From Xenoacremonium recifei (Eukaryota; Ascomycota; Sordariomycetes; Hypocreales; Nectriaceae): a DNA stretch of 64,000 nt. Below are positions 24,659-36,549 of this stretch, one piece after another; the stretch's first letter is position 1, and every line of letters starts with the position of its first letter. A program made the position numbers and the translations under genes. The notes under the pieces were generated by a model that made no database searches, had not been told where the DNA came from, and saw only the letters and a list, made by a program, of their open reading frames with translations. Location of the stretch: contig WOFQ01000012.1 in NCBI GenBank assembly GCA_012184525.1, forward strand, positions 558,001 through 622,000. The letters run 5' to 3'.

Positions 24659-27031
24659 ATGCCTTACACGCCTCCATCACATAGATCTCCAGCTTCCTCA
24701 GCCCCTGCCTCGCCTGATGTAAGTCGACGCTCGTCGCTGCAATCTGGGGTCCGGCCGTCATTGCCACGATCAGCATCTTACCTTCACAAACACCGACGAA
24801 CACCCTCAGCAAGCGATGTATCGGTTGGCACTCTAACACCCCAGGGCACTTCGGAGGATCTCAAGGGCATGGCGCTCCTGAGCGTGCGGCAATCACCGCC
24901 GCCTCTCACAGACAACCGAGGCATGCCCAAAGGCGCAGTCATTTCACCTCCCGATTCTGCCTCTTCCGGTAGTGACGACGAAGACGCGCCCGAAATCCGA
25001 GGGAGAAAGCTGGAGAAGCTCAACGATCTCCGAGAAGCTGTTAGCCAGATCCCGCAACAACGGACACCCTCACCAGAACGACAAGCGAACCAGCTGGCTG
25101 TCGACATGAATAGGCAAAACGTGCACTTCAGCTTCAGCACCAGCGCCCTCGGCGACCTCGCCAAAGGTGGACGAAGAGTGACCCATGTTCGCTCTGCCAC
25201 CGAGCCCCAGGCTCTGGTTCTCAAGTCTGCTGACAACTCGCTGACCGGCTCGGAAGATGAGTTTGACGAAGACTTGCGAAAGAAGCCTCAAATGGTCCGG
25301 AAGAAGTCTGGCGAACTCGTTCGACCTGCACTGCGACCCTCAAGCCATCGTCGACCCTCCAGCATGCCTGGCACCCCCGTCTTCTCGAAGGCAGTACATT
25401 TCGACTCGCACTTGGAGCACGTTCGTCACTTCCTTCAAGTTGACCGCCCGCTAGCCGTCAGTGCTGGGTCATCGCCGGTCGAGAACTACGACAGCGATAA
25501 CGAATATCCGTTCCCCGGTGGACGTCCCAACACGCGGTCGCCACCTTTTGAGTGGGAGATTTTGACAGCCAACTTTCCCCACGATTCTGCCGCGCGCAAG
25601 TCTATGCCGGTCCGTCTCGAGAAGGTCTGGCTGTCTACCGACCAGAAGTCCCTTGTTGGCTCCATTGCAGTGGCCAACCTGGCCTTCCATAAGGTTGTGA
25701 CATGCCGCTTTACCCTTGATTACTGGAAGACCACGTCAGAGGTTGCGGCAGAATACAGCCACGAGATCCGCCCTCGAGAGACCCCGCTAGGCCATGATCG
25801 CTTCACATTCTCGATCAAGCTGGCCGATACGGCTAACCTCGAATCGAAGACGCTGTTCTTCTGTATCAAGTACAGCGTCAACGGGCAGGAGTACTGGGAC
25901 AACAACGCTTCTACCAACTTCCAGGTCGACTTCCGAAAGAAGCATCTGCCTCAGAATGGTAAGAACAACTTCCAAGGCGCCTCATCGAGACCCGTCAATG
26001 GTCTACCGCGCAGCAACCGACGCAATGGGTCCTCTCCCGTGCCTCGACCTAAGTCGATGCCGGTCACGTTTGACGAGTTCGGAGATGACTCCAAGTTCAG
26101 CAACTACGATCAGCCTCTACACGAGTATCTCGGAGAGTCTGAATCGACTGGCGGCCTGCGTCTCAAGTCCAAGTCTGTCAGCAACCTCGCTAGTGATAAC
26201 ATCACCAAGGGGCTTTCTTCGCCTAGTGGGTTGGCGTTCGCCAATCGCTACGATTTCGGGGCGTCTCTCAGCGCCGCTGTGCAGGCGGCCAAGGACAACA
26301 TGACTCGGGATCGAGACGGCCTCTATATGAAGGCTAACGTCCGGAGTGCTAAGTCCACTTCGCCTACCTCCAACAGCGAGTCATCCTCCTCGGCCCCTAG
26401 CGTCAAAGTTCCCGGTACTGGATCACCGACCCCGGGCCTTGCCAGCTCATCATATGAAGAATTGGTCAACAAATACTGCTTTGTACGTACTTCTGGCACC
26501 ATACTCAACCCTTCCAACTCATGGCCCGTGTGATGTGGCCGGTCAATCTTTACAGACGCCTTACCGATAGAGATATATAAGAAAAAGGTACTAACGATTG
26601 TGGTTTTGCAGTTTGGTTCAAAGCAGTCGAGTCCTACGCTCAAGGATGGGACCCTTGGCAACGGTCGATTTGACGGATCAGCTAGAGGGTCTGATTTGGG
26701 CACTGGAAGTACCAACTCGTCTTCCGGAAGCCCCCAACATACTCACCACGCTGGTCCGGCCACGCACCACTCCCTTCACCTTCGGGATCAGAGATATCTC
26801 AGCTCCCCAACTTACGGGGCCTCGCCAATCGCGTCACCCTTGAGAGTAATGTCGCCCAACGGTGATGGGAGCAACTCGACGACACCGCGACCTACTGCAG
26901 CATCGCCGAGCTTCACGACGATGGCTGGTACGCCCCCAAACGAGGCGCCCTTCCACGCGCAACAGCAGGCTTTACTGGATCGCTTCCCATGGGCCGGTGA
27001 CGGCCATGCAGCAACAGCTATCCGGGGTTAG
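24659..27031 (+). CDS. Protein phosphatase 1 glycogen-targeting regulatory subunit (CBM21 domain, GAC1-like)
   Basis: Exons 24659-26482 and 26612-27031 (129-nt intron with CTAAC branch) give 747 aa. The N-terminal ~240 residues are Ser/Pro-rich and disordered. An RVxF-like PP1 docking motif, KAVHF, lies near residue 243. A CBM21 carbohydrate-binding domain spans about residues 295-425, with VRLEKVWLSTDQKSLVGSI, VTCRFTLDYWKTTSEV and the conserved close CIKYSVNGQEYWDNN. The rest is low-complexity Ser/Thr/Pro sequence. Such proteins bring type 1 phosphatase to glycogen and promote activation of glycogen synthase. The start was set at the first ATG of the frame (MPYTPPSHRSP). The family is secure; orthology to yeast GAC1 rather than PIG1/PIG2 is not established. 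Confidence 0.9.
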
Positions 27032-28396
27032 AAGATGACGGAGATGGGATTTCAGCATCGCATGATCCCTTGCAGACTCTTGGAGACATTGCAGCGGTAA
27101 CGGTTCTTCCGCTTTGCGATTCTACAGAGAGTGAGAGAGCATGAGTTGGGCGTTAGCGCCATTTCCTAGCGGAGCGCTTCTTCCTTCGCGATCAACTATA
27201 TACCCTGTCTGACACAGACAACACAACTTTTTGGGCTCGAGAGACAAAGATCACCGAGCGGATAACGGTCTCAACTTACGTGGCGTTTTACGGAAATCTG
27301 GTTTTGTGCGGCATTCAGATGAGGAGTTTACGGGGCTTGTTTTCGATTTCCTATCTGTATTTCCTTTTCTCCTTTTGCTTTCTTCTTTTGTTTTTCTTCT
27401 GTGTTTTTACTGCCTTGCCGCTGCTCCCTCGGCACCATTATCATGGTCACCGCCGTTGAACGGCTGACGAAGGGCCTCTAATCACTGCCCTTTGGGGGGA
27501 GAACTTGTTTACGTTGCGGTAGCTCAGAACGGGAATCATGAAGACCCAGGAGCGAGGTGGACGAAATATTGATGGCTTCATACGTTTAAAATGGCATGCT
27601 TACGAACCGCGCGGCATCGTCGCAGCGGTTCTACGAGGCAATTGGGACTGGGTCAAAATGGAAGCCCCCTCTGATAGATACAGGACGGGGAGCGAAGGAA
27701 CGGATGGATCTAGGTCATACAGCGGAGTTCAAAATACGACGATTGCATGGCTATCAAACTTGTCTAAGACTGTCCAGTGAACCTGTGTGAGATGGTGTCG
27801 CGCTTACTCGTGTAGATCAGCGGTGAGGGTGAGATCCCGTTCGAACACCAACTAAGTCCCTAGCGGCCTCCTCAACAAAGCAAAAAAAGAATGTCCCGAG
27901 ACAGAGAAAGCAAAACAAAAAAAGGCAAAAAAGCAATCCATGGCTTGGAAATGACATCACGAAGGTGTCGGCCAAGCTGAAGCTGCCCGCCACACAGCCA
28001 CTTCATCAGTGGCTCTTTCACGGCATGGTGGCTTTGGCATGATAGCTGATCTTCGCCATACTCTACTCCCGTAGGTAAGCCCAATTCAGCCCTCCGTACA
28101 TCGAAAACTAAAAAGTAAATTTGTACAATAGGCCCTATTTAGATAGCAGAAGCCAGACATTTCCAATTGATTTGAGAACTTCAATAGTTGTGTATAGAGA
28201 TCGTAGTCTAATGAATTGAGTCTGGTCTTTTCACTTCGAACCAGGAGCATGGGACAAAATGCCCCGCCGGACTATCTTAATTCCGGGTGCCCCTCCCCCG
28301 CCATCGCTCATTGGGTGAAAAGTCTGAAAGAGCATTTCATCATTGGAAATCTTGCTCACACGCACAACGAATCCGCGACCCCGGAAGCGCTGCACA
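27032..28396. other. Intergenic region with A-rich tracts
   Basis: Follows the PP1 subunit and precedes ADE2 on the same strand. It contains a T-rich run (27340-27420), A-rich tracts (about 27879-27935) and no recognised gene. It presumably holds the 3' UTR of the first gene and the ADE2 promoter. Confidence 0.45.
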
Positions 28397-30336
28397 ATGT
28401 CCCCCAAGCCAGTCATTGGAATCCTTGGCGGCGGCCAGCTGGGCCGGATGCTGCAGGAGCAGGCTGCCCTGCTCGGCATCGAGATTGTCGTCCTCGACGA
28501 GGAGAACTGCCCGACGCGCCAGATCAACGTCAACGAGAAGCATGTCACAGGCTCATTCAAGGATCCTGAGAAGATCCGGGAGCTCGCCCGGAGATGCGAC
28601 ATCCTGACCGTCGAGATTGAGCACATTAACACCGAGGTGCTGGAGGAGGTTGCGACGAAGGGTGTCCAGGTTGATGGGAAGATGAAGAAGGTCCCCGTCC
28701 ATCCCTCGTGGGAGACGCTGCGCCTCATCCAAGACAAATACCTTCAGAAGGAGCACTTCAACAAGGCTGGCATGCCAATTGCCCCCCAAATGGCTGTTGA
28801 GTCTGGAGATGCCATGCTCGCCTCGCTGCAGACTGCCGCGAAGACCTTCGGTTTCCCCTTCATGCTGAAGGCGCGCAAGGGATCCTACGACGGCCGAGGT
28901 AACTTCAAGGTCGACAGTGCTGAGGACTTCAAAGAGGCTATCTCTGTGATGGGAAAGCTGTCCTTGTATGCTGAGAAGTTCCAGCCTTTCACAGATGAGC
29001 TAGCGGTCATGGTGATGAGAACCGAGGATGATCAGGGGAATCTTCGGGACGTGTTCGCCTATCCCGCCGTCGAGACCATTCACGAGGACAGCATTTGCAC
29101 CAGAGTCTTTTATCCTCCTCGAAACGTGCCTGCGGCTGTGTGCGAAAAGGCGAGAGAGGTTGCCTCCGATGTAATCCGAACGCTGAAGGGTAGGGGTGTG
29201 TTTGCTGTTGAGATGTTCCGGTTAAAGGACGGTGAGTTCTTCTTATACCCGGATTATGAAGTCAATGCTAAAAGTAGTAGACAAACTTGTGATCAACGAG
29301 GTTGCCCCTCGACCGTAAGTGCTATGTCAACTGATTAAAGAGGCTTGAGCTTCGACAAGTAACTGACTCTTACTCCCACAGACACAATTCGGGTCATTAT
29401 CTTATTGAGACCATCCCAGCCATGAGCCAGTTCAAGGCTCAGCTCTACTCCATTCTCGACATCGTTCCACCTACTATCCAGCTCAAGCCTCGGGTATCTG
29501 GTGCCATCATGCTGAACATCCTTGGTGGTGCCGAGGAGGCTTCTCACCACAACCTGGTTGACATGACCAACTCACTATACAGCGACGACATGGACATCTT
29601 CCTTCACCTCTATGGCAAGTCATCGAAACCCGGACGCAAGATCGGACACATTACCGTGACTTCTTACAACCCCAATGTCAACCTGGAGAAGCTCGCTGCT
29701 CCTCTCATTGAAGAGGTTGACCGTATTCGCCATGAACGTCTCAAGGCCTCATCCGTGCAGCTCCGTCCTACCGCTCCCGTACAGTCTTCATCGGGAATTT
29801 TGAGTTCTTCTCGAGATACCAAGAACCCTCTGGTGGTTGTCACCATGGGCTCCGACTCGGATCTCGCGGTTCTGAAGGGTGCCTTTGAGGTTCTCGAGAA
29901 GTTCAAGGTCCCCTACGATTTCACGATCACTTCTGCTCATCGCACGCCTCAACGTATGAGTGAACTAGCCAAGTCGGCTGCTAGCCGAGGAGTCCGCGTT
30001 CTCATCGCGGCTGCTGGTGGTGCCGCCGCCTTGCCTGGCATGCTCGCCTCTGAGACTTCCATACCTGTTATCGGCGTTCCCGTCCGAGCTACTCACCTCG
30101 ACGGCCAAGACAGTCTTCTGAGCATTGTCCAGATGCCCCGAGGCTGTCCCGTTGCTACCGTCGGTATTAACAACTCGACCAACGCTGCCCTCCTGGCTGT
30201 CCGTATTCTGGGTACTAGCGACGCTGGCTATCAACAGGCTATGGAGGATTACATCGAGGGTATGGGCGAGGAGGTCGAGGCTAAGGCTGCAAGGCTCGGG
30301 GAGATTGGCTGGAAGGCGTACCTGGAGAAGAAATAG
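28397..30336 (+). CDS. ADE2: Phosphoribosylaminoimidazole carboxylase (fused PurK-PurE)
   Basis: Exons 28397-29231, 29281-29314 and 29382-30336 give 607 aa. The N-terminal PurK half has the nucleotide-binding start IGILGGGQLGRMLQEQAALL and the ATP-grasp loop LKARKGSYDGRGNF. The central junction KLVINEVAPRPHNSGHY is restored only by splicing through a 34-nt middle exon. The C-terminal PurE half has VVTMGSDSDLAVLKGA, TSAHRTPQRM and GVPVRATHLDGQDSLLSI. The enzyme carboxylates 5-aminoimidazole ribotide to CAIR in de novo purine synthesis, in the cytosol. In yeasts, loss gives red adenine auxotrophs. Length and domain order match fungal ADE2 (571 aa in baker's yeast). Confidence 0.95.
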
Positions 30337-31432
30337 ATGTGAGTGGGAACGATAATGTCAAGCGTTAATGATTTGTTTGAGTTATGGAATAGTAGCGGAG
30401 CTACCAAAAAGGAGGCATACTCCATCTACGGCAATTCAGTATAGATTCAATTTAGAGATTTCCAGTCGTCTACCAATGCAATACAGTTAGCTTCAAGTTC
30501 TGAACTGTGCGTTCTAAGACAGACTTTTTAGTCTCAGCAATGGTCCGGGGTAAGCAAGGGAGGCGACCCCAAGATCTCAGTATGTCACTGCTAACTCAAC
30601 ACCGCTAGTCCTGAAAACCCCCGTCAATAGCCCAACGGCCAGGCTGCCACCCCTCTCGACTCAACGCGCCTCGCCACCGCGGCGGTGAGCCATTTTGACT
30701 CTAAGATCTAACGCCAGCCTCTCGTATTCTAGATCGCGCCAGGCTGCAACGTCACGCCCCCCTGAAACAGGCTGGATGTCATCGGTGTCATCCGGGGTTT
30801 TTGTTGAGTCAAAGGGAGAGTTGGCCGGATTCGGTGGTTGGTATGGGGGGCGTGAATTTTGTTCTTTCTCGGACCGTCGCGGGGCCGATTGGGGATTGAG
30901 TTTGGGGAGGTTCTACTTTCGGCAGGTCGTGATGGTTTGAGCGGATGAAGCTCAAGTGGCGGGCTAGGAATCCATATGTGAGGTGACAATATCTTTTCTT
31001 CCGAGCTCGCACTGCCGAGAGCCTGAAACCTTACAATGGATTGTGTCGAGTGTCTGTCTAGCGAAGATTGGTTAATGAGTGGTTGTTTGGTTGCTTGTTG
31101 GAGTTTGAAACATAGACGTTGGTGGAATCTTTTCCAAGAATAGTTTCACGTGGAATTTAAATTTCATTTTTCTGTTGGGTTATCTCTTGAAGCCTTCTCA
31201 ATCCCGTCAGCATCAGTGCCCAATTTATAAAACTGCGTCCTTGACGCTCATTGCTACGGTCAACGACTCCTTATTCTAGGAGTGAGTTGGTCAGGTCGAA
31301 GAAATTTATTAAATACCTGCGGTTAAAAGCATCTGTTTGCTCTGGCTTGAATAATCGTTCCCATCCTGCTTGGCCCGTGACTATATCTAGATCCATGCCT
31401 GTCTAGATCGTATCGCATTATCCAGCTTCACT
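30337..31432. other. Convergent intergenic region, no gene seen
   Basis: About 1.1 kb between the ends of ADE2 and the first paralog. Overlapping short frames at 30695-30989 on both strands show no family features. AT-rich stretches dominate after 31000. Confidence 0.45.
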
Positions 31433-32614
31433 CTAGTCCCAGCCCATAGCTCGCAGCCGTGATCGGACTTGGTCAATGTTGTACTCAAGTTCGCAAAGAG
31501 AATCATTGAAATGTTGGTTTTCATAAGCGACGTCTGAGAGTATGATGTCCTTCCGTCCTGCATCCATGAGGGCTTCGTTGAAACGATCCACCAACAATGA
31601 AGATTCTGATATCATTCGTTGGAGGTGCTCGATGAGACTTTCGTCTCTCTCCAATCCATCCCAGCCGTTCGGGGCTTTAAAATCATCCGTCATAGGCGCA
31701 AAGTATTTCTTCTCCAGGATTTCTCGCCGTGATTGCAGTTCTGAATGATCAATGCCGAAGATCGCTGCAAGAATGAACCAGTCTTCGAAGCGAACTTTTT
31801 CATGAACAAGCTCGCCATTGTCGTCAAGGGCATTCTGGAAAACTTTCCTGCATTCGAGCTCCTCCATATTTTGGTAAGGAGATTGCCAATAGAGATGATC
31901 CTTGAGACGACAGAGCACAGCCGCTCTAATCGACTCGGGCCATGTCGCTGATGCTGTATTATATAGAGAGATAAAAAGCCGACCGTATACCCTGTTGATA
32001 TGGTTCAGATGTTCAAAATCGATGTCTGATGGCTTGATTTGAAGCGGCGACGCCATTGTTGCCAATCGTCCTGGTTCGAAATTAGCCTTAATGAAAAAAG
32101 AACATTGAGCTCTGACTAGAATCTCACTAAGACTTCTGTTCAGTCTTATTCCTCTGGAAATGACATGCGCTATTAAAGGCAGCAGCTGGCTGAGGTCAGT
32201 CATCGCTACTAACGAGCAGAGTGCATGCTCACATTGACACCTTGAAGAGCCCTCGTAGATAGAAGAGTCCAAACTGGCGAGGACTGATTGGGTCTTATTG
32301 CGGCATTCACTCAGGAGATGAGCCACAGGATGTGTAGGAGATAGTAGTTGAGTTGAAATCTCACAGCCAAGGCGAATAAATCGTGCTCAGGCTAGAACGC
32401 TCGCACCTTCCTCAGTATTAGCTTTTATGCCCAACTCAGAAAATTTTATCCTACATGGAGATGCCTATATTCACTTACTGTTCCAAACCCATTGAACAAG
32501 AATGAGAGCTAAGTTTTTTTCCAATGTACGTAGATACTCGTGAAAGACTGATTCAATGCAAACTGCAAAAAGACGAGGTCCAGGTCTTTGAGAGGCGAGT
32601 TTTGGGATCTGCAT
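31433..32614 (-). CDS. Protein of unknown family, paralog A, with an extra N-terminal region
   Basis: I do not recognise the family. The C-terminal ~200 residues (from MASPLQIKPSD) are clearly paralogous to the gene at 33014: both contain a Trp-Pro-Glu-Ser-Ile element, a DxxGxLxHExVxFExWF-like stretch, FGIDH/YGIDH, and EKKYFAPMTDDFK versus EKKFFAPMTNDFK. The frame is open upstream; a model with exons 32614-32479 and 32385-31433 (93-nt intron, donor GTAAGT) keeps phase and gives 362 aa. The extra ~155 residues include CQCEHALCSLVAMTDLSQLL, faintly like the Cys-rich part of AflR-type regulatory domains, but no zinc cluster is visible. The alternative is a start at the internal Met matching paralog B, leaving the upstream part as a separate or vestigial gene. 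Confidence 0.6.
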
Positions 32615-33013
32615 GAGAGGTCATAAAACTTCTAACTCTGAACTCGCACGTTTGCGCGTCTGAAAGAATTTGATGGTTCTTAGCCCTGCGAATTTGAGTC
32701 TTGAAACGTTAGTTCGACATCACAGATATACTAGGGTAAGAATTTCCACCAGAATGACTTTCTTTATTCCAATCTCTGGGTGGTTGATTGTGCACTCCTT
32801 TCTCGTTTTCGAGGTCTAATGGCATATGGTAGGGAACATTTTATTGTATTTGCAGAGTCCCAGGGGAAGACACAAGGTAGTCTACTGTCCATGATGTCAA
32901 TGCTTGCCTGCCCTGAAGGACGGATCTTATGTGTTGGTCTAATGCACTTTTGTTTCTACCTCGATTTCTCAAACTCCAACCATGATCCAATTCGCATCAC
33001 CGCCATCTAAAGC
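32615..33013. other. Short intergenic region between the paralogs
   Basis: 399 bp between two genes on the minus strand; it should contain the promoter of paralog A and the 3' end of paralog B. No further coding signal was recognised. Confidence 0.4.
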
Positions 33014-33640
33014 TCAAATTTTAGCCCAGCTAAGTTTTTCGATGCAGTCTCTCATCTCAAATTTGAGCTCGCTCAATACGCTCTGTAGGTATCTATCGCT
33101 TTGTATTTCCTTTTCCAAATCAATATCCCTGTCGCGAATGGCTCGGAGAGCCCGTTTGCAGTCTGCCATTGCTGAGTCGGCTGTCTCTGCGAGTTGAGCA
33201 AACTCGTCCAGCAAACTCTGCTTCGTTTCCTCGCCATCCCAGACCAACGGCGTTTTAAAATCGTTTGTCATGGGCGCAAAGAACTTTTTCTCCATGATGT
33301 TTCGCATTGGCTGTAACTTCGGATGATCAATGCCGTAAATCCCAGCCAGTAAAAACCAAGATTCGAAGTCAACATGTTCATGAATAAGTTTCCCGTCCAT
33401 GTCAGAAAGGGCTGAATACGTAGTCGTGTTTGTAGGATCATTCACTGCTATGTCAACATCTTGACAGAAGTAGAAGTTGGCAAGTTGGTCGGCTATGCTT
33501 CCTTGGATTGATTCTGGCCAGCTCGAAGAAGCTTGGTTGAAAAGGCAAAGCAGGTGTCGACCTATCAGCTTGTCCAAAGGCCTCAACTGATCGAGGTCCA
33601 AATCCAAATCCGGATGTAAAATTCTCGGTGATGACGCCAT
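33014..33640 (-). CDS. Protein of unknown family, paralog B
   Basis: A single exon of 208 aa starting at MASSPRILHPDLD. No family is recognised and no signal peptide or membrane segment is visible. The protein looks helical and acidic. It shares a body plan with paralog A: a short variable N-terminus, SSSWPESIQGS (ATWPESIRAA in A), HEHVDFESWFLLAGIYGIDH, KKFFAPMTNDFK and a helical tail. The two genes lie in tandem on the same strand with less than 400 bp between them, pointing to local duplication. The context GCAATGGCGTC around the ATG is also similar in the two genes, supporting this start. Confidence 0.7.
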   Translation of the reverse strand: MASSPRILHPDLDLDLDQLRPLDKLIGRHLLCLFNQASSSWPESIQGSIADQLANFYFCQDVDIAVNDPTNTTTYSALSDMDGKLIHEHVDFESWFLLAGIYGIDHPKLQPMRNIMEKKFFAPMTNDFKTPLVWDGEETKQSLLDEFAQLAETADSAMADCKRALRAIRDRDIDLEKEIQSDRYLQSVLSELKFEMRDCIEKLSWAKI

Positions 33641-34640
33641 TGCTATGCTGCACAATAGTATGGAATTCCAATCAAGGCAGATAAATCAACCAGGTCAGGC
33701 GCCTCACCAGTTTCTTCAGGCGATCTTCTCCCCAAGATCTTACTCAATTGTTGCTACCCAGCTAAACGGGGTTAAGAATGAACGCGAACAAGGGATACGT
33801 GTATTTAAGTCGACGTACCGAAGAACTCCTAGAGATGAGGGAATCTGAACAAATGCGTAATACTCGGTCGTTGTTGTCAGAGTATTGCGGAAGATGAGTT
33901 CGGAAGAATGTAAGAGGAGAAAGCTGACAGAATTCTCGCTGAGTGAGCAGGAGGTTATATCCAAAGACTTAAGTGAGGTGCACCTTCCTCGTTTGCATTA
34001 TTGCCCATGCGCAAACTCAGTGAAAATTGTTTGAGGATGGCACTATAAATGATAACTTAGCTTGTAACGCCCATGCAGAAGTAAAGCAAGAGGGGCTTCG
34101 TCTTATTTCCCGATAATCCCCTTTAAAGAAGCAATTCACTGCTATCTCTTGGAACGAGGCTGGTTTCAGAGTCTGCACAGCAATGCGAACAACTATGCAG
34201 GATTTGAAGCCATGGAGACATCACCACTTCGAAGCTATATAATGTTTGATTAAAACGGCTATACTATCCGTACATCAGGCTCACAATGGGAAATTACTCG
34301 AAGATAGAGTGAGCTAAGTCAATGCCTTTAGTAACCGTTCCTGGACTCTCGTATAGATGACGTTGACGCTGGAGAGGCAGTATGTTCCCAGCGTGCGACA
34401 TTACACTTGATTCCGAATCCGTGGTCTTTCATTGGGACGGTAGGAGGGGATTCAGTGCGATAAAAGAGCAAGCGAGTTTTGTTCTTATAGCAGACAGGAG
34501 CCCGTGCTGGTAAAGACTTCACCGCATCAGGATAAAGCGCCCTCTTGGTGCCCCCTTTTGAACTCGAACGTGCAAGGCCAGGGCTATTCATCTTACGCCT
34601 ATTCCCATGGAATTAAGGACTAAATACACCCATAGCATCA
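33641..34640. other. Intergenic kilobase, no confident gene
   Basis: Upstream of paralog B and downstream of the first MFS gene. An 87-codon ATG frame on the minus strand at 34328-34591 has no recognisable features and is not called. The region is moderately AT-rich. Confidence 0.4.
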
Positions 34641-36549
34641 CTACTTCGGCTCCTCCTTCCCGGGCACAGGCTCTCGGTCGTCCTCCAACTTCGCCGCCAC
34701 CGCATTTGATCTCTGCGACTTCTCGACAGATTTGACACTCAGCGCCGCGGCTATAGCCACACACCCGAACGCGATCGCAACAAGATACACAACCTGGTAA
34801 GATTTCGAGTTGGAAACCAACACTGCGTTCTGAACAGCAGCAATCGTGGAGTTGGTGATTCCTTCGACAGCACTATAAGCTGCAGCTGTGTTCAGCTCTG
34901 CAGCCGCAATCAAAGAGTCTACCGAGCCGGCGAATCCAGTTTGCGAAGCAGCTGACTTAACATGTCCAGGTAAGACTTTCGAAAACTGGCTGGTTTGGAT
35001 GGAGGTGTAAATAGCTGTTGCAATCGCACCACCAATCAGACGGAATGTACTGATGAGGCCAACACCGATGCCAATGTCTGTTTGGTCCTTAAGGTGTAGC
35101 GACACCATACCAAAAGAGAGAGGACTCGGTGGCAGGTTTACAGTCGCAATAGCAATGACAGTCCCAATAGCTTGAGCCTTGTCGTGAATGCCGACCGATG
35201 CCATGGAGCCAACCAGAGCAGTCTGAATGACAATGCATCCTACCAACTGCCACTTCTCGTGTTTGATCCAAGGCATCAGACCAACGCAGTACCAACCAGC
35301 GGCCATAGTGCCAAATGAGATAAAATTTGCCCATACACCTCGCATGATGATCTGGTCAGCCGGAACCCAAAGGAGACCGGACTGACGAGGCCAAATGACT
35401 GAGAGTGCATAGTAGGCCATGCCAGCGACGAAACAGACAATAAGGAAAGCCGTGAATCGACTCCATTGTCTGAAAAGATGAGGTGGGAGCAGGGGATATG
35501 ATAGCGGTGCATAGACCTCCCAGAATCCCAATACAATAAAGCACACGAAGCCGATGACAATGGGAGCAACCACCCAGGAGCTATCCCAAGGGTGAGTACC
35601 GTTGCCCCAGTTCAGGCCGAGGAGCAGAAGCAAACAACCAGCAGTGAAAAGAACAAGGCCAACATAGTCAATCTCCTTGACGAGCTGCCACTTGGTCTTG
35701 TGGTCCTCACTATGCTTGGTCTCAAATGTCGGCGGATGGTAGAAGAAGAACAGCATGGCGACAGTGGCAAGCTCCCAGGCGAAGCACCACCAGTAGCACG
35801 CCCGCCAGGTGATGCCGGAGTGGGCGATGAAGACATAGCTCAGTAGAGGTGAGATTGAACTCAGATGATTCGCAAGGATCATGACACCTTGTAATTGTTA
35901 GTGAATGCATTGCAAGAATGAGAATAATCGGGTGGCTTACCGAGGGTTTGGAATCGCCATTTGTTAGGGACCAGCTCCTGTGCACAGGCAAAACACATTT
36001 CTTGGAAGCCGCCACCAATACCAAAAATGATTCCGCTAGCAATCATCTGGTTGATTGATTGACCAGTCGCTCCGACAAGAGCGCCTACCGCACCAGACAC
36101 GGCTCCAAACATGAGGAACCATCGTCGACCAGCGATATCAGAGAGACGTCCACCGACGGAGACAATGATGGCCGCTCCGAGATTCCAACTAACGTCCACA
36201 GTCAGAGAGAAACATATTCCATGTCGTGGGCTTAGAACTTACCAGATTGAGATCCAGGGATATCGAGCATCTGGTCCCAAGTCGGCGTTGATGTAAGTCA
36301 ACACAGCAGCCGGCCTGGAGTCAGGTTAGTTTCGCGCTCTGATCAAATGGCCAAGCCAACCACTTACATGAGAAGAGTAAATAAGTACGACTCGTACATT
36401 AGGATGAGCGACAGTACGGCCAGTTTGGTCTTCCAGGTGACATGGCCATCCTCTTCCATCACCGTGGGGGCTTTCTCGGGATCAGGCACGATGGGACTCT
36501 CATAGTGCTCAATGCCCTCGAGGTCTTTCTTAGGATCGGTAGCCGCCAT
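34641..36549 (-). CDS. MFS transporter, TRI12-like family (cluster transporter 1)
   Basis: Four exons on the minus strand, 36549-36368, 36314-36243, 36188-35941 and 35887-34641 (introns 53-54 nt), give 582 aa. The joins restore family motifs: PAAVLTYINADLGPDARYPW, CWNLGAAIIVSVGGRLSDIA with GRRWF, and GFQEMCFACAQELVPNKWR. About 14 hydrophobic segments are expected, with a cytoplasmic acidic N-terminus. TRI12-type carriers include the trichothecene pump and siderophore importers, so direction and substrate are open. Here it is divergent from a CoA ligase and shares an upstream region with it that carries the cluster element at 36995, suggesting uptake of the pathway substrate (inference). Confidence 0.88.

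Noticed and set aside
34328..34591. 87-codon ATG frame downstream of transporter 1
   Set aside because: No family features and no conserved context; too weak to call.
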